A stretch of 64,000 bases of DNA, from the NCBI GenBank assembly GCA_025463135.1, contig JAOAPY010000016.1, forward strand, positions 185,525 to 249,524. The letters are read 5' to 3'. The notes beneath the pieces are model-generated. The model was not told the origin of the DNA. It searched no databases and saw only the letters and a list, made by a program, of their open reading frames with translations. Positions 63,942 through 64,000 of this stretch are shown here, piece by piece. Position 1 is the stretch's first letter. Each line of letters starts with the position of its first letter. This DNA comes from Acidobacteriota bacterium (GTDB lineage Bacteria; Acidobacteriota; Blastocatellia; Pyrinomonadales; Pyrinomonadaceae). The translations under genes were made by a program, and so were the position numbers.

Positions 63942-64000
63942 CTGCTCCCAACAAGATCGCTGGGCACAACCAGATCCTCTCGGCGTTATAGCTGCTCCAT

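Overview
The window looks like a chromosomal segment of an Acidobacteriota bacterium, most likely Blastocatellia (subdivision 4). This is inferred from gene content, not from a marker gene. The signs are a rex-linked microcompartment shell cluster, MglA/MglB, an ECF sigma factor overlapping a Ser/Thr kinase, FHA/SpoIIE signalling proteins, a bank of MacB-type permeases, an S46 peptidase, an Oar-receptor-like fragment inside another gene, and very many short palindromic intergenic repeats. I saw no rRNA, tRNA, CRISPR array, prophage, transposase or integrase. Housekeeping genes on both strands suggest core chromosome.

Layout. 1-456: end of a LemA gene. 0.6-4.4 kb: a minus-strand cluster of rex, a FucA-like class II aldolase, one hexameric and three pentameric microcompartment shell proteins, a coiled-coil protein and a Cys-rich protein. 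4.6-8.4 kb: ruvA, ruvB, a YihY membrane protein and queA. 8.7-11.6 kb: an acetyltransferase, mglA/mglB and a histone-H1-like/TPR fusion. 11.7-16.1 kb: yvcK-glmU-glmS, the UDP-GlcNAc supply. 16.5-24.6 kb: ada, an isochorismatase-like hydrolase, a UvrD/PcrA helicase with an in-frame repeat insertion, a DUF4139 protein carrying a TonB-receptor-like patch, and an alpha/beta hydrolase. 24.6-32.7 kb: a large membrane kinase, S46 peptidase, a PolX-N-terminus-like HhH protein, a Tat-exported asparaginase-family enzyme, a VOC protein and a small membrane protein.

32.8-40 kb is a signalling block: sigma factor, kinase, FHA-GAF-SpoIIE phosphatase, RDD protein, zinc-ribbon/kinase/FHA protein and zinc-ribbon/FHA protein. 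40.4-48.3 kb is an exporter cluster: one HlyD/MacA adaptor, one ATPase and four MacB-type permeases. 48.6-54 kb: Yip1-family protein, OppF/OppD ATPases without permeases, an unknown membrane protein and a polysaccharide deacetylase. 54.1-63.7 kb: methylmalonyl-CoA mutase large subunit, an RlmI-like methyltransferase, an S41 protease, a glycosyltransferase, a nucleotidyltransferase, pdxJ and atpD/atpC.

Two things stand out. First, the compact rex-aldolase-shell cluster, in which the aldolase ends in a probable encapsulation helix and the last gene is an unrecognised protein with four C-terminal cysteines. Second, the intergenic DNA is dominated by repeats. There are several families of paired palindromes (REP-like, one built on GTCCGACAAACT...) and a separate class of 7-bp tandem arrays, often in inverted pairs, that sit 4-12 nt before start codons, touch stop codons, or do both. 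No enzyme that could mobilise either class is encoded here, so they would have to be acted on in trans.
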